The notes: a model not told the origin generated them from the letters alone. A stretch of DNA of 64,000 bases from Actinomadura chibensis NBRC 106107 (GCF_001552135.1 NZ_BCQP01000069.1:1-64000); one strand, 5' to 3'; positions 8,626 through 17,546 are shown, counted from the stretch's first letter. Made by a program: numbers and translations.

Positions 8626-9024
8626 TTATGTGTGCGCCAGCGTTGACGGGCTCGGTGTGAGGTGCTCGGCGAGGATCTTCAGGTGGGTGTCGCGGGCCTC
8701 GGCGTGACAGCGGCGGCCGGCTTCGGTGATCTCGACGATGACTCCGCGGCGGTCGTTCTCGCAGAGGCCGCGCTGGACGTAGCCGTGTTTCTCCAGGCGG
8801 GCGACCGTGCGGGAGAGGGCGCTCTGGCTCAGGTACATGGCCGCGGCGATCTCCTGCATGCGGCGCTTCTCACAGTCGCGGTCGACGAGGCGGTCGAGCG
8901 TCTCGTACTCGCTCATGCTGAGGCCATGGGCCTCCTGGAGGGCGCGGTCGAGAGCGCACGCGACCGTGTTGTAGCAGGTCGCCAGCTCGCGCCACCGGCC
9001 GATCAGTGCAGCCTCCGCCTTCAT
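8626..9024 (-). CDS. MarR-family transcriptional regulator
   Basis: A winged-helix repressor of about 132 residues from ATG 9022-9024. It starts MKAEAALIGRWRELATCYN, continues through GLSMSEYETLDRLV and has the recognition helix MYLSQSALSRTVARLEKHGYV. The wing has the family-typical DRRGVIVEITEAGRR (usually DGRxxxVxLTxxGR). Two cysteines occur in the HTH region, in RDCEKRRM and RGLCENDRR. It is divergent from the MFS gene at 9127 with two copies of a 12-bp element between the genes, so it probably represses both. An earlier ATG at 9081 would read into the operator region and is less likely. Confidence 0.9.
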   Translation of the reverse strand: MKAEAALIGRWRELATCYNTVACALDRALQEAHGLSMSEYETLDRLVDRDCEKRRMQEIAAAMYLSQSALSRTVARLEKHGYVQRGLCENDRRGVIVEITEAGRRCHAEARDTHLKILAEHLTPSPSTLAHT

Positions 9025-9039
9025 GCGGCGGATCCTACC

Positions 9040-9118
9040 ATGCATGCGCATTAGATGCACCTGAATTAGATTCCAGAACATTTAGTGCGTAGACATTTGA
9101 TGCATGTGCATGTACTGT
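9040..9118. promoter_or_regulatory. paired MarR-type operators and promoter between MarR and MFS genes
   Basis: Two near-palindromic elements, ATGCATGCGCAT at 9040-9051 and ATGCATGTGCAT at 9100-9111, lie exactly 60 bp apart and flank the two divergent starts. A related TAGATGCAC lies at 9052-9060. A -10-like TACTGT at 9113-9118 is eight bases before GTG 9127, consistent with a leaderless MFS transcript overlapped by the second operator. Confidence 0.65.
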
Positions 9119-9126
9119 CCTCCGAC

Positions 9127-10578
9127 GTGACTATGACTGACACCTCACCTGCCTCCGCCGTCCGTGCGCCGGCCGCCGACAGCGCGTCGGCCGAACAGAC
9201 CTGGACTCCCCGGCTGTGGGGGGTCCTCGCCGTCCTTTGCGCCGTGTTGTTCCTCGACGGACTCGACGTCTCGATGGTGGGCGTCGCGCTTCCGTCGATC
9301 GGCACCGAGCTTGGTCTCTCCACGACGTCGCTGCAGTGGATCGTCAACGGCTACGTCCTCGGCTACGGGGGCCTGCTGCTGCTCGGCGGCCGGACCGCGG
9401 ACCTGCTCGGCCGCCGCAGGGTCTTCCTCGCCGCGTTGGCCGTGTTCGCCGTCGCGTCACTCGTCGGCGGGCTCGTGAACGATGGCACGTTGCTGATCGC
9501 CACCCGTTTCGTCAAGGGGCTCGCCGCCGCGTTCACCGCGCCGACCGCGCTCTCCATCCTGACCACCACCTTCCATGAGGGACCCGCGCGCAACCGCGCG
9601 TTGTCCGTCTTCTCGGTCTTCGGGGCGAGCGGCTACTCGTCCGGACTGATCCTCGGCGGGCTGCTGACCAGCTTCGGCTGGCGTTGGACGTTCCTGACGC
9701 CCGTGCCTCTCGCGGTCATGGCCCTGGTCGCGGGCATCGCGCTGATCCCCCGGGACAAGCCCGCGGCCGACGGCGGCCATGACCTCGTCGGTGCGATCAC
9801 ACTCACCGGCGGCATGCTGCTCGCCGTCTATACGGTCGTCTCGGCCCCCGACCGGGGCTGGCTCGACCCGATCACAGTCGGCTCGGCCTTGCTCGCGGCC
9901 GTGCTGCTGGCCGCGTTCCTCGTCACCGAGAACAAGGTGCGGCACCCGCTGATCCGGCTCGGCATCCTGCGGGCGGGCTCGATCGTCCGCGCGAACCTGA
10001 GCATCGTCGCGCTGTTCGGCTCGTACCTGAGCTTCCAGTTCATGATGACGCTCTACCTGCAGGACGTGCTCCACTGGTCGCCGCTGAAGATGGCCATGGG
10101 CCTGCTCCCGGCCGGACTTCTCGTGGCCTTCGGCTCCCCGTTCGTCGGCCGCCTGATCGACCGGTACGGCACGGCCCCGCTGATCATCAGCTCCATGACG
10201 TCGCTGACCCTCGGCTACGGCTGGTTCCTGGCCACCGCTGGGAACACGCCGCACTACGTGTTCACGATCCTGCCGACGATGCTGCTGCTGGGCGGCGGGT
10301 TCGCGTTCGGGTTCAGCTCGATCATGGGGCAGGCGACCGACGGGATCGACGACTCCGAGCAGGGGCTCGCGTCCGGGCTCGTCCAGACGTCGGGCCAGGT
10401 CGGCGCCGCCCTGGTGCTGGCGCTGGTCACGGCCCTGGTCGCGGGTGGGACGGCCGCCGGTGGTGACGGCTTCGGCGAGTTCCACCCGGGCGTCAACTTG
10501 GTCAGTGCCGTCGCCGTTGTCGGCCTTGTCCTGAACCTGGTGCCGCTGCTGCGCCACTACCGTCCGAAGCACGCCTGA
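9127..10578 (+). CDS. MFS drug efflux transporter, DHA2 (EmrB/QacA) type
   Basis: A 14-helix exporter of about 483 residues. It shows VLFLDGLDVSMVGVALPSI (helix 1), LQWIVNGYVLGYGGLLLLGG (helix 2) and GRTADLLGRRR, the loop 2-3 signature of the superfamily. The helix-5 region reads SGYSSGLILGGLLTSFGWRWTF. The C terminus ends just after the last helix. GTG 9127 (VTMTDTSP) or ATG 9133 is the likely start; the in-frame ATG at 9085 would overlap the promoter and operator. It is presumably induced when the divergent MarR protein binds its ligand. A strong terminator follows at once, so it is monocistronic. The substrate is unknown. Confidence 0.93.
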   Translation: MTMTDTSPASAVRAPAADSASAEQTWTPRLWGVLAVLCAVLFLDGLDVSMVGVALPSIGTELGLSTTSLQWIVNGYVLGYGGLLLLGGRTADLLGRRRVFLAALAVFAVASLVGGLVNDGTLLIATRFVKGLAAAFTAPTALSILTTTFHEGPARNRALSVFSVFGASGYSSGLILGGLLTSFGWRWTFLTPVPLAVMALVAGIALIPRDKPAADGGHDLVGAITLTGGMLLAVYTVVSAPDRGWLDPITVGSALLAAVLLAAFLVTENKVRHPLIRLGILRAGSIVRANLSIVALFGSYLSFQFMMTLYLQDVLHWSPLKMAMGLLPAGLLVAFGSPFVGRLIDRYGTAPLIISSMTSLTLGYGWFLATAGNTPHYVFTILPTMLLLGGGFAFGFSSIMGQATDGIDDSEQGLASGLVQTSGQVGAALVLALVTALVAGGTAAGGDGFGEFHPGVNLVSAVAVVGLVLNLVPLLRHYRPKHA

Positions 10579-10589
10579 CCCTCGTCCCA

Positions 10590-10628
10590 GCGGGGACGCA
10601 CTGTTCGCAGTGCGTCCCCGCACTTCTT
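10590..10628 (+). terminator. strong TTCG-loop terminator after MFS gene
   Basis: A perfect 14-bp stem, GCGGGGACGCACTG (10590-10603) with its complement (10608-10621), closed by a TTCG loop and followed by ACTTCTTTT. It may serve both the MFS gene and, in reverse, the converging VIT/VWA gene. Confidence 0.93.
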
Positions 10629-10692
10629 TTCGCTGTGGCTCCACCGATGGCCTCCAACTGATGGGTCTTGAAGCTGCCGCGACTTCGACCGA

Positions 10693-13101
10693 TTACGGGC
10701 CGCGTTTCCAGAAGGGGCGGCGGGACCTCGGTTGCTGGGCGACGTCGCTCAGGATCTGGAATGCCCGGGCCCACTGGGCGTCGACGGTGGGCTGATCGGA
10801 CGCGGTCGTCAGACGGCGCAGTTCGTCCCGTAGGTCGGCGAGGGCTCCGGTGTCGAGCTGTTCCGCCTCCATTCGTTGGACGATCGACTCCAGGATGGGG
10901 AGGAGTTCGTCCAGCAGGTGGCGGACGCGTTGGTCATGGGCGTCCGGAACCTGGCGGAGGCGGTCGAGCACGTCCGCCAGCTCCTGCTGGAGGCCCTTTT
11001 CGGCAGGCACTCGACGGCGAGTGCGGCGCAGCGGGGGCGACCCGGTGGCCTGTTCGGCGAGCGGACGGGCGGAGCCTCGGCCGGGCGGGGCAGTATCCGG
11101 GGCGATGCCGTATCCGGTCGGGGGCGGGCCGGCGGGTGCCGCGGGCATGGCGGGCGGCGGTGCCGCGCTCGGCGGCATGGCGGTCTCCGGGGCGGCGGAG
11201 AATGCGGCGTACGTCATCCTCGGCGCGGCGGAGGGTGCTGGCGCCGCCCAGCCGCTCGGCGTCTCCACCGGTTGGACGACCTGGTGCGGGGTTCCGCCCT
11301 CGGCGACCACACGGCTGTCCACCGCTACGAAGGCGGTGAAGCGGCACAGCACGCCGAACCTGAGAGACGTCTCGACGATGCGGCGTTCCAGGTCATCGGG
11401 ACCGCCGGTGGTGTAGCGGTCCTCCAGGTCGCGCAGATGCGCACGAGCCCAGATGGACGTGGCGGCCGAGCCGTCGGCGACGACTCCGGTGACGTGCTGC
11501 TCCCAAGCCGTCCCGTCTGACGCGGTGCCACGGACTGACAGCGAGCCGGACGCGGGTCCCCGGAAACGTCCCGCGATCACGAGCGGCACGCCGGGGAAGA
11601 GCGCACCGATGCGGGCGGGAGCCACAGAGCCGGGGACGATCTCCAGCCCGTCGGCGTGCAGTGACAGGCCGGTCGCCAGCGGCGCGGCGATGCGATGGTG
11701 GATGTGCTCCATCGCCTCGTCGAGGCGGTCTTCGGATTCGACCAGTTCGGAGTGTCCGCGGCCGATGGTGGCGAGCCGGTTCAGGAAGCCCGCGTTGACC
11801 GCCCGGTCGATCCCGACGGTATGGACCCGCACGCCGTGCAGGTGCGGTTCCAGACGGGCGAGGAGTTGGTCTTCGTTGCCGACCTGCCCATCGGTGATGA
11901 GGACGAGCACGCGGTCGCGCGCCGGGTCGGCGAGCAGGCGGCATGCCTCGTCGAGTGGGGCGAGCATCTCGGTGCCGCCCCGCGCGCTCACCGCCGCGAG
12001 GTGCTCGACCGCGCGGAACCGGTTGCGGTCGGTGCCGTCGGCCAGCCCTGTCCCGAGATCGCGGGGCCTCTCGATGGTGTTGTCGAAGGACAGGACGGCG
12101 AACCGGTCCTCGGTGCGGAGCGTGTCGACGATGCGGGCGGCGGCGCGGCGGGCGGCGATCATCTTCCAGCCGTGCATGCTGCCGGACCGGTCGAGCACGA
12201 GCACCACGTCACGGGGGTTCGGCCGGGCCTCCCCGGAGGGCAGCACGGTCAGGCTGAACGTTCCTTCTTCGCCGGACTCGTCCGGCGTCAGGGAGAGCGC
12301 CGCGCTCTCATGCGGGGCGAAGTCGAGGCGGAGGATGAAGTCGCGGTCGAGGCGTTCGCCCGGGCGTAGCCGCACGGTGGTCCGCCCGCCGACCTGCTCC
12401 TCGGCCACGACGTGCAGCGCGGAGCGGATCTGCGTCAGGGGCAGCCCCGCGGGGTCGATGTCGACAGTGACGGCCAGCCTTACCGGGTTGGGGAAGCCTG
12501 GCAGCAGAACGGGCGGGCTGATCCGGGAGGCGTCGGGCACGGCATCGGTGTCGTCGGCGACGCCGGAACCGGCGCGTTCTCCGTCCAGCGGCGCGCCGGG
12601 GATGTAGCGAGGCGCGACGACCAACGGGAAACGGAAGGTCGCGCTTGAGGCCGACTCGTGCGGCAGCGGCTGGTCGAGCGTCAGCCTGATCGTCACGCGT
12701 TCGCCCGGCAGGATGTTGCCCACCCGCATGGTGAAGACGTCCGGGCGGTCCTCTTCCGCGATCGCCGCGCGCTGACCCGCTGCGATGGCGGCGTCGTAGT
12801 CCTGCCGGGCCTGGCCGCGCTCCTTGAGCGTCCCCTCGATGACACGGTCGGCGGCCTCCATGCGCAGCGCGGTCACGGCGGCGCGGTCGGGCAGCGGGAA
12901 GACGAAGGTGGCCTCCAGCGGCATGTCGAACGGGTTGTGGAACCCCTGGACGACTTCGATTCCGGCGGCCAGTCCGGTGATGGAGGCGTGTACGTCGACG
13001 GAGTCGAGCGGCAGGTTGCCTTTGTCGGTGGTGAGCGCGCCCAGGCCGCGATCGGGCTCCGGCGACGCGGTGTCGGGCAGCGGCAGTATGCGCACGGTCA
13101 C
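10693..13101 (-). CDS. VIT plus von Willebrand factor A domain protein
   Basis: An 802-residue protein with the animal inter-alpha-trypsin-inhibitor-like layout. The VIT domain lies at about residues 15-140 (ASITGLAAGIEVVQGFHNP, FVFPLPDRAAV, GERVTIRL). A VWA domain at about 297-470 has an intact metal-ion site, DRSGS at 304-308, with later Thr and Asp ligands (GGTEM, LITDGQVGNE). Residues about 650-715 are Pro/Ala-rich and flexible, and the C terminus is helical. There is no signal peptide or membrane helix, so it is predicted cytosolic, unlike many VWA adhesins. GTG 13099-13101 follows GGAGG by five bases and overlaps the MerR stop by four bases, so the two are co-translated. The role is unknown; scaffolding or metal-dependent protein binding is inferred. 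Confidence 0.9.
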   Translation of the reverse strand: MTVRILPLPDTASPEPDRGLGALTTDKGNLPLDSVDVHASITGLAAGIEVVQGFHNPFDMPLEATFVFPLPDRAAVTALRMEAADRVIEGTLKERGQARQDYDAAIAAGQRAAIAEEDRPDVFTMRVGNILPGERVTIRLTLDQPLPHESASSATFRFPLVVAPRYIPGAPLDGERAGSGVADDTDAVPDASRISPPVLLPGFPNPVRLAVTVDIDPAGLPLTQIRSALHVVAEEQVGGRTTVRLRPGERLDRDFILRLDFAPHESAALSLTPDESGEEGTFSLTVLPSGEARPNPRDVVLVLDRSGSMHGWKMIAARRAAARIVDTLRTEDRFAVLSFDNTIERPRDLGTGLADGTDRNRFRAVEHLAAVSARGGTEMLAPLDEACRLLADPARDRVLVLITDGQVGNEDQLLARLEPHLHGVRVHTVGIDRAVNAGFLNRLATIGRGHSELVESEDRLDEAMEHIHHRIAAPLATGLSLHADGLEIVPGSVAPARIGALFPGVPLVIAGRFRGPASGSLSVRGTASDGTAWEQHVTGVVADGSAATSIWARAHLRDLEDRYTTGGPDDLERRIVETSLRFGVLCRFTAFVAVDSRVVAEGGTPHQVVQPVETPSGWAAPAPSAAPRMTYAAFSAAPETAMPPSAAPPPAMPAAPAGPPPTGYGIAPDTAPPGRGSARPLAEQATGSPPLRRTRRRVPAEKGLQQELADVLDRLRQVPDAHDQRVRHLLDELLPILESIVQRMEAEQLDTGALADLRDELRRLTTASDQPTVDAQWARAFQILSDVAQQPRSRRPFWKRGP

Positions 13102-13913
13102 GTGGACCTCCGGGTGGGATCGACGGGCATGAACGCGGGGCTTGGGGCGGGGCTCTCCTCCTCGGTGAGGAGGCCTCGGCGGCGGAGCTCGTCGAGCAGC
13201 GGGCGAGCGGCGTGCTCGATGGCGGCGAGGTCGCCGCCGCTCAGTGAGGGGACGTCCAGCAGGAGGGTGAGGCCGGACGCGAGCCGGACACCCTGGACGA
13301 CCGGGGGATGCGGCCTGTCGAGATCGTCGGCCGCGATGACCCGTTCGTAGGCCAGGTCGGGACGGTTCTTCCAGAAGCCGGTCCGGGACGCTCCGCTCAC
13401 CGGTCCGGTCGTGGGCTGCGCCGGGGCGGGGGCCTCTGGCGAGCGCGAATCGGTCGGCGGAGTGCCCGCGGTGTCGTCGGCTGCCGGTTCGCCGTTGTCG
13501 GATCGAGGGGCCGGTGGGGTGTCGGAGTGAGGTGTGCGCGGTCGTTGTCCGCCCGGTAGCGCTGGACCGGGCGGGAGCGCGTCGGGTCGGCCTTCGGGGG
13601 AGGTGAGACCGGCGATGCGTTCGAGGGTCGCGTCGGTGGCGGCGGCGAGTTCGAGTTGGATCTCGGCGATCGAGCGGCCGGCGGCCTGGCGGCGTTTCAC
13701 CGCGACGAGCTGCAGAAGGTGGCGGGGGCCGTACAGGGCGGTGCGTCCGCGGCGGCCGAGCGGTGGGTCGACGAGCCCGATCGTGGTGTACCAGCGGATC
13801 AGCCGCTCGTTGGGCAGATCGCGCACCCGACCGCTGACCTGGGCGGACCCGTCCGCGGCGAGGGCCGCGGCGGCGCTCTCCGCCAGCTCGGTGATCGTCC
13901 AGACGACGTCCAT
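13098..13913 (-). CDS. MerR-family HTH regulator with long proline-rich linker and unknown C-terminal domain
   Basis: A 271-residue protein. The N-terminal MerR-type winged helix is seen in ITELAESAAAAL, LPNERLIRWYTTIGLVDPPL, ALYGPRHLLQLVAVKRRQAAGRS and IAEIQLEL, the characteristic turn order of the family. Residues about 100-175 are a Pro/Ser/Thr-rich linker. Residues about 180-255 (YERVIAADDLDRPHPPVV, LLLDVPSLSGGDL) resemble no effector domain I know. ATG 13911-13913 lies ten bases from a perfect inverted repeat. It is the first gene of a two-gene operon with the VIT/VWA protein, whose start overlaps its stop (GTGA), suggesting autoregulation and joint function. Confidence 0.87.
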   Translation of the reverse strand: MDVVWTITELAESAAAALAADGSAQVSGRVRDLPNERLIRWYTTIGLVDPPLGRRGRTALYGPRHLLQLVAVKRRQAAGRSIAEIQLELAAATDATLERIAGLTSPEGRPDALPPGPALPGGQRPRTPHSDTPPAPRSDNGEPAADDTAGTPPTDSRSPEAPAPAQPTTGPVSGASRTGFWKNRPDLAYERVIAADDLDRPHPPVVQGVRLASGLTLLLDVPSLSGGDLAAIEHAARPLLDELRRRGLLTEEESPAPSPAFMPVDPTRRST

Positions 13914-13955
13914 GCGGCAATGATGACACTGTCACGATGACAGTGTCAACTTCGA
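13914..13955 (-). promoter_or_regulatory. MerR operator dyad inside promoter of the merR-VIT/VWA operon
   Basis: TGACACTGTCA (13924-13934) and TGACAGTGTCA (13938-13948) form a perfect 11-bp inverted repeat with a 3-bp centre. On the coding strand a consensus -35 TTGACA is part of the dyad, and a weak -10-like ATCATT lies 19 bp downstream. A long spacer holding the dyad is the arrangement used by MerR-type activators. The -10 is poor, so the exact promoter is inference. Confidence 0.75.
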
Positions 13956-14179
13956 GTTCCATGATCGAATCGAGGGCCGCCGAACGGCTCCTTCCTCCGA
14001 TGATGGAATCGATCCTCCCTAAACGATCCATCTAGTAGATATGCGTCAAATCCCAATGAACGCCTCTTCGGTGATTACCTGGATAAGTATCGGCGAAGTA
14101 GGAGAATGGCTCCCGACACCTGAGATTGATGTCTCGGATTGGCCACTGGACAACGCTCGCAACCTTTACCTTCGGTGGC

Positions 14180-15943
14180 ATGAACGACCACGACCTGGTA
14201 GAGGCGCTGCTTGAGCATGAGCCCGGCGCCCCTGCCGCTGTGTACGACGCGCACGCCGATCGGCTCTACGCGTACTGCTGGTTCCAGTTGCGTTCCAGGG
14301 ACGCGGCCCAGGCGGCGTTGCGCGATGCGTTCATCGTGGCCGAGGCGCATATCGGCGAGTTGCGGGATCCCGATCGCTTCGGGCCATGGCTCTACTCAAT
14401 CGCAAGGTTGGAGTGCAAGCGCAGGCCGTCGTGCTGGGACCAGGCACCGGACGTGTCGGTCGCAAGCCACGATCAGGACGACGTCGACCAGCGCATCATG
14501 GCGTGGCAGGCGGTGCTGACCTTGAGCCCGTCCTCCAGGGAGATTCTGGAGTTGCGCGTAAGGCACCAGTTGTCCGTTCCAGACCTGGCAGCGGTTTTCG
14601 GAGTGCCGCTCAAGGAAGCTCAAACAGCGCTCGACCTCGCGCACAGCGAACTGGAAAGTGCGCTGACCGCCGAGATACTCGCGCACCACGGTCCTTACGG
14701 TTGCGCCGAGCGGGCCCAGATGCTCCGGGAGCGGCGTGGTGAATTCATCCATGAACTGAACGGGCGGCTGTCGGAGCACACCGAAAGTTGTGCCGTCTGT
14801 AGGGCGTTGCGTCCACGCTCTGTGTCGGCCACCAAGGTGTATGGGTTGCTGCCCGACGTCGAGCTCCCGCCAGAATTGCGGCGCCGGGTGACGGGCTGCT
14901 TCCAGGACCCTGAACTCGTCGGCTACAGGCTCTTCGTCTCCACGAGGGTCACCGAGTTCACTTCAGATGGGTTCCCCGTCCAATCCGATGAGACCGCTGA
15001 ACCACCGCAGGCCCCGCGTCCCACGCGGCGGGTCTGGCTTCCCCGTTTGCGTAGGGCGAATTCCGATCCGGCAGCGGCGGCCAAGGCGCTAGAGGAAGTT
15101 CCCAGGGCTGTCGGGCTTCGAGCCCAGGCAACGCGTGTCGCTCTGGTGCTGGCTGTGGTGGCGCTCCTGTTCGGTGGTGGGTTCGCGTCCATGCACGGGT
15201 TCCTCGACTCAAGGCGACAGGGCTCGGACACCGTCGTCGAGCCGCGTCTTAGCGGCGCCTCTGGTCCCTCCGCGCAGCCTGGTTCCGGGCAGGGGCCCGG
15301 GGAGCATCCGGCCGATATCGACGCCGCGCCCGTGTCCGCGACATTCCCGTTGGGGGCGGAGGCCCCGGCCGCACCGCCGACCATATTGCAGCCACCTTCG
15401 AAAGAACCGGTCCTTGTAGCCGGACCATCCGGTTCCACCGCTGAGGGGCAACTCGTGGTTTCGCCGCTTTTCCTGGACTTGGCGGGACGTACGACAGGCT
15501 CGATAGAACTCCAGGCGTACCGCGGACCGGTGGCATGGCATGCGACGAGCCGCGGACCCATCCGCGTATATCCATCGTCGGGAAGCCTTGGGACGGGACA
15601 GAGCATGACAGTGCGCGTGTACGTCGAACGACGATCGAAGTCTCGTGGGACCGGCACCATCGCGTTTCGGCCTGGCGACAGCCGGGTGAACGTCACCTGG
15701 CGACCCGGTTCGCCAGGGTCGGAACCCACGCCCTCACCGAAGCCGACGGTCACTGGGCCGGGGAACCCGACGACACCGCCGGGTACCAAGCATCCGAGTA
15801 AAACGCCTGCACCGTCCAGGACGCCGTCATCTTCTGGACGTCCGTCTCCTGAGCCAGCACCGTCTAGCGGCAATCCTGGTCCGTCCCCGTCTACCGGGTC
15901 GCTGCCCGCTTCTCCCAGTTCGGGGCCAACGCCCAGCCCCTGA
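14180..15943 (+). CDS. ECF-like sigma factor fused to a zinc anti-sigma-like motif, a membrane helix and an extracytoplasmic domain
   Basis: A 587-residue multidomain protein. Residues about 10-80 form a sigma region 2 (YDAHADRLYAYCWFQL, then RDAFIVAEAHIGELRDPDRF and GPWLYSIARLECKRR). Residues about 110-165 form region 4 (LSPSSREILELRVRHQLS, VPDLAAVFGVPLKEAQTAL). Then comes HTESCAVC with His200, Cys204 and Cys207, the H-x3-C-x2-C signature of zinc-binding anti-sigma domains. A Pro/Arg linker leads to a membrane helix at about 319-342 (VALVLAVVALLFGGGFASM). An outer beta-sandwich-like domain (about 425-510, SGSLGTGQSMTVRVYVE) and a Pro/Ser/Thr tail follow. ATG 14180 has a weak GGTGG site. The downstream NlpC/P60 gene suggests envelope control. 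Confidence 0.85.
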   Translation: MNDHDLVEALLEHEPGAPAAVYDAHADRLYAYCWFQLRSRDAAQAALRDAFIVAEAHIGELRDPDRFGPWLYSIARLECKRRPSCWDQAPDVSVASHDQDDVDQRIMAWQAVLTLSPSSREILELRVRHQLSVPDLAAVFGVPLKEAQTALDLAHSELESALTAEILAHHGPYGCAERAQMLRERRGEFIHELNGRLSEHTESCAVCRALRPRSVSATKVYGLLPDVELPPELRRRVTGCFQDPELVGYRLFVSTRVTEFTSDGFPVQSDETAEPPQAPRPTRRVWLPRLRRANSDPAAAAKALEEVPRAVGLRAQATRVALVLAVVALLFGGGFASMHGFLDSRRQGSDTVVEPRLSGASGPSAQPGSGQGPGEHPADIDAAPVSATFPLGAEAPAAPPTILQPPSKEPVLVAGPSGSTAEGQLVVSPLFLDLAGRTTGSIELQAYRGPVAWHATSRGPIRVYPSSGSLGTGQSMTVRVYVERRSKSRGTGTIAFRPGDSRVNVTWRPGSPGSEPTPSPKPTVTGPGNPTTPPGTKHPSKTPAPSRTPSSSGRPSPEPAPSSGNPGPSPSTGSLPASPSSGPTPSP

Positions 15944-16032
15944 CGGAGCGGCGCAAGTATCTGCCCTTGCCAAAGAGAATTACTCCTCGTAGGTGATCGT
16001 TTGCGCTAAGCAGTGCAAGTCGAGGGGAGGAC

Positions 16033-17304
16033 GTGATCATGGCATCAGGCACAGTCGAGACCCGTCCCGCGTCCCGATTCCCCTCCCGCGGTGCAGCCTT
16101 GCGGTTGGTCGCCTTCACCACCGGCCTGGCGATGGGCATGAACCTGCTGGCCCCGGCCGCATCCGCACGTCCCACGTCCAAGCCCAGCCCGAGCGCGCGC
16201 GACGTTGAACGGACCGAACGCGAGGTTAGAGAAAAGGCCGCGCAAGTCGGCCGGACCAAGGCCGAACTTGCGCAGGCAGACGGTGAACTTGACCGGCTCG
16301 CCGTGGCCGCGGAGGTCGCGATAGAGCGATACCACGGTGAACAACTCAAGCTGCAGCATTCTCAGCAGGTCTACAGAGAGACGCTGGCGCGATCTGTCGA
16401 GGCAGACAGGAGGCTAGGGGAGACGCAAAGCGAACTGGCGTCTTTCGCAGCGCAGCTCTACCGCGACAACACCGGGTACGACCAGATGTCGTCGGCGCTC
16501 GTCGGCCATGGTGGGCCCCAAGGCTTCATGGACCGTGCGGGAATGGTCGAGATGCTCGCCAAAAGGCGGACGGCCATGGTCGAACGCGTCGAGGCCGCTA
16601 AGACCGTTGCTGATCTATTCCGGCGCCAGGCGCACTCCGCTTTTCAAGAGCAGGCGGCTGCGACGGAACGAGCCGATGGGGCCAAACGCGTCGCGCAGGA
16701 CGCAGTGGCCAGGCAACAGGCATCAGTACAGCGAATCGAGGCGGAGAAGCGGCGGCTGGAGCGTCGCCTTGGCAAGGCCCAGGCGCGTGCGGCGCGCGTC
16801 AAGCGCGCGCGGGAGCGAGCACTGGAAAGGGTGGAGGAGCGCAAGGCTCGTGCCGCTCTCATCGATTCAGCAAGTCCTGGGCTGGTCATGTCTGCCGCGC
16901 GTGGGGCTATTGCTGCGCGTGCTGCGTTGAAATGGCTCGGAACGCCGTACTCGTGGGGTGGAGGCACCGTGGCCGGTCCCAGTTACGGTGTGGCACAGGG
17001 GGCCGAAACCCAAGGCTTCGACTGCTCCGGCCTGGCTATGTACGCATGGAACAAGGCGGGGGTACGGCTGGACCACTGGACCGGTACGCAATGGACGTCG
17101 GGCCCCCACGTCCCTATAGATGCCCTGCGTCCAGGAGATCTCGTCTTTTTCGCCAGGGACGCATCTGATCTCAACACCATCCACCATGTAGGCATCTACG
17201 TCGGTGGCGGCCGTATGGTCGAAGCGCCTTACACGGGCGCGCGGGTACGTGTCTCCAGCATCCACCGAAGCGATCTGATCGGCGCGACCCGTCCTTCTGG
17301 GTGA
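16033..17304 (+). CDS. secreted NlpC/P60 peptidoglycan endopeptidase with long coiled coil
   Basis: A 423-residue exported wall hydrolase, predicted to cut D-Glu to meso-diaminopimelate or similar stem-peptide bonds. The signal peptide covers about residues 1-50, with hydrophobic LVAFTTGLAMGMNLLAPAASA. Residues about 58-270 are a long coiled coil (VERTEREVREKAAQVGR, then repeated Glu/Arg/Gln heptads), as in RipA-type and PcsB-type hydrolases. The NlpC/P60 domain covers about 290-423, with the catalytic Cys in QGFDCSGLAMYAW and the His in IHHVGIYVGGGRMVEAP. GTG 16033 follows GGGGAGG closely; ATG 16039 is the alternative. It lies 89 bases after the sigma fusion gene, without a terminator between. 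Confidence 0.93.
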   Translation: MIMASGTVETRPASRFPSRGAALRLVAFTTGLAMGMNLLAPAASARPTSKPSPSARDVERTEREVREKAAQVGRTKAELAQADGELDRLAVAAEVAIERYHGEQLKLQHSQQVYRETLARSVEADRRLGETQSELASFAAQLYRDNTGYDQMSSALVGHGGPQGFMDRAGMVEMLAKRRTAMVERVEAAKTVADLFRRQAHSAFQEQAAATERADGAKRVAQDAVARQQASVQRIEAEKRRLERRLGKAQARAARVKRARERALERVEERKARAALIDSASPGLVMSAARGAIAARAALKWLGTPYSWGGGTVAGPSYGVAQGAETQGFDCSGLAMYAWNKAGVRLDHWTGTQWTSGPHVPIDALRPGDLVFFARDASDLNTIHHVGIYVGGGRMVEAPYTGARVRVSSIHRSDLIGATRPSG

Positions 17305-17546
17305 GGGCAAGGTCGGCCCTGGCGTGCGCCCCCGCTCTCTCGCTCCAGATGGCTCGTGGCGGCTTGAAGAAGCGGCTTGAAGAAGACGAGAACCCTCCCG
17401 CAGGCGTCTCCCGCGGAAGGGCTCTTCACGAGCTGTGTCGCTGGACGGGGGAGCGGATCAGCGCCGTCCGCGACTCCCGGCTCTCGTCTTGGTGCGGCCT
17501 CGCGATGGATCCAGTCGGGGGCCGGTCGGCCGGCCCCTGTCGACCG

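Noticed and set aside
13102..14031. An uninterrupted frame running from 14031 down through the VIT/VWA gene as one 1112-residue protein
   Set aside because: The upstream part is an Arg/Pro-rich shadow of the MerR gene. A GTG at 13101 with GGAGG five bases before it and a four-base overlap with the MerR stop is the real start.
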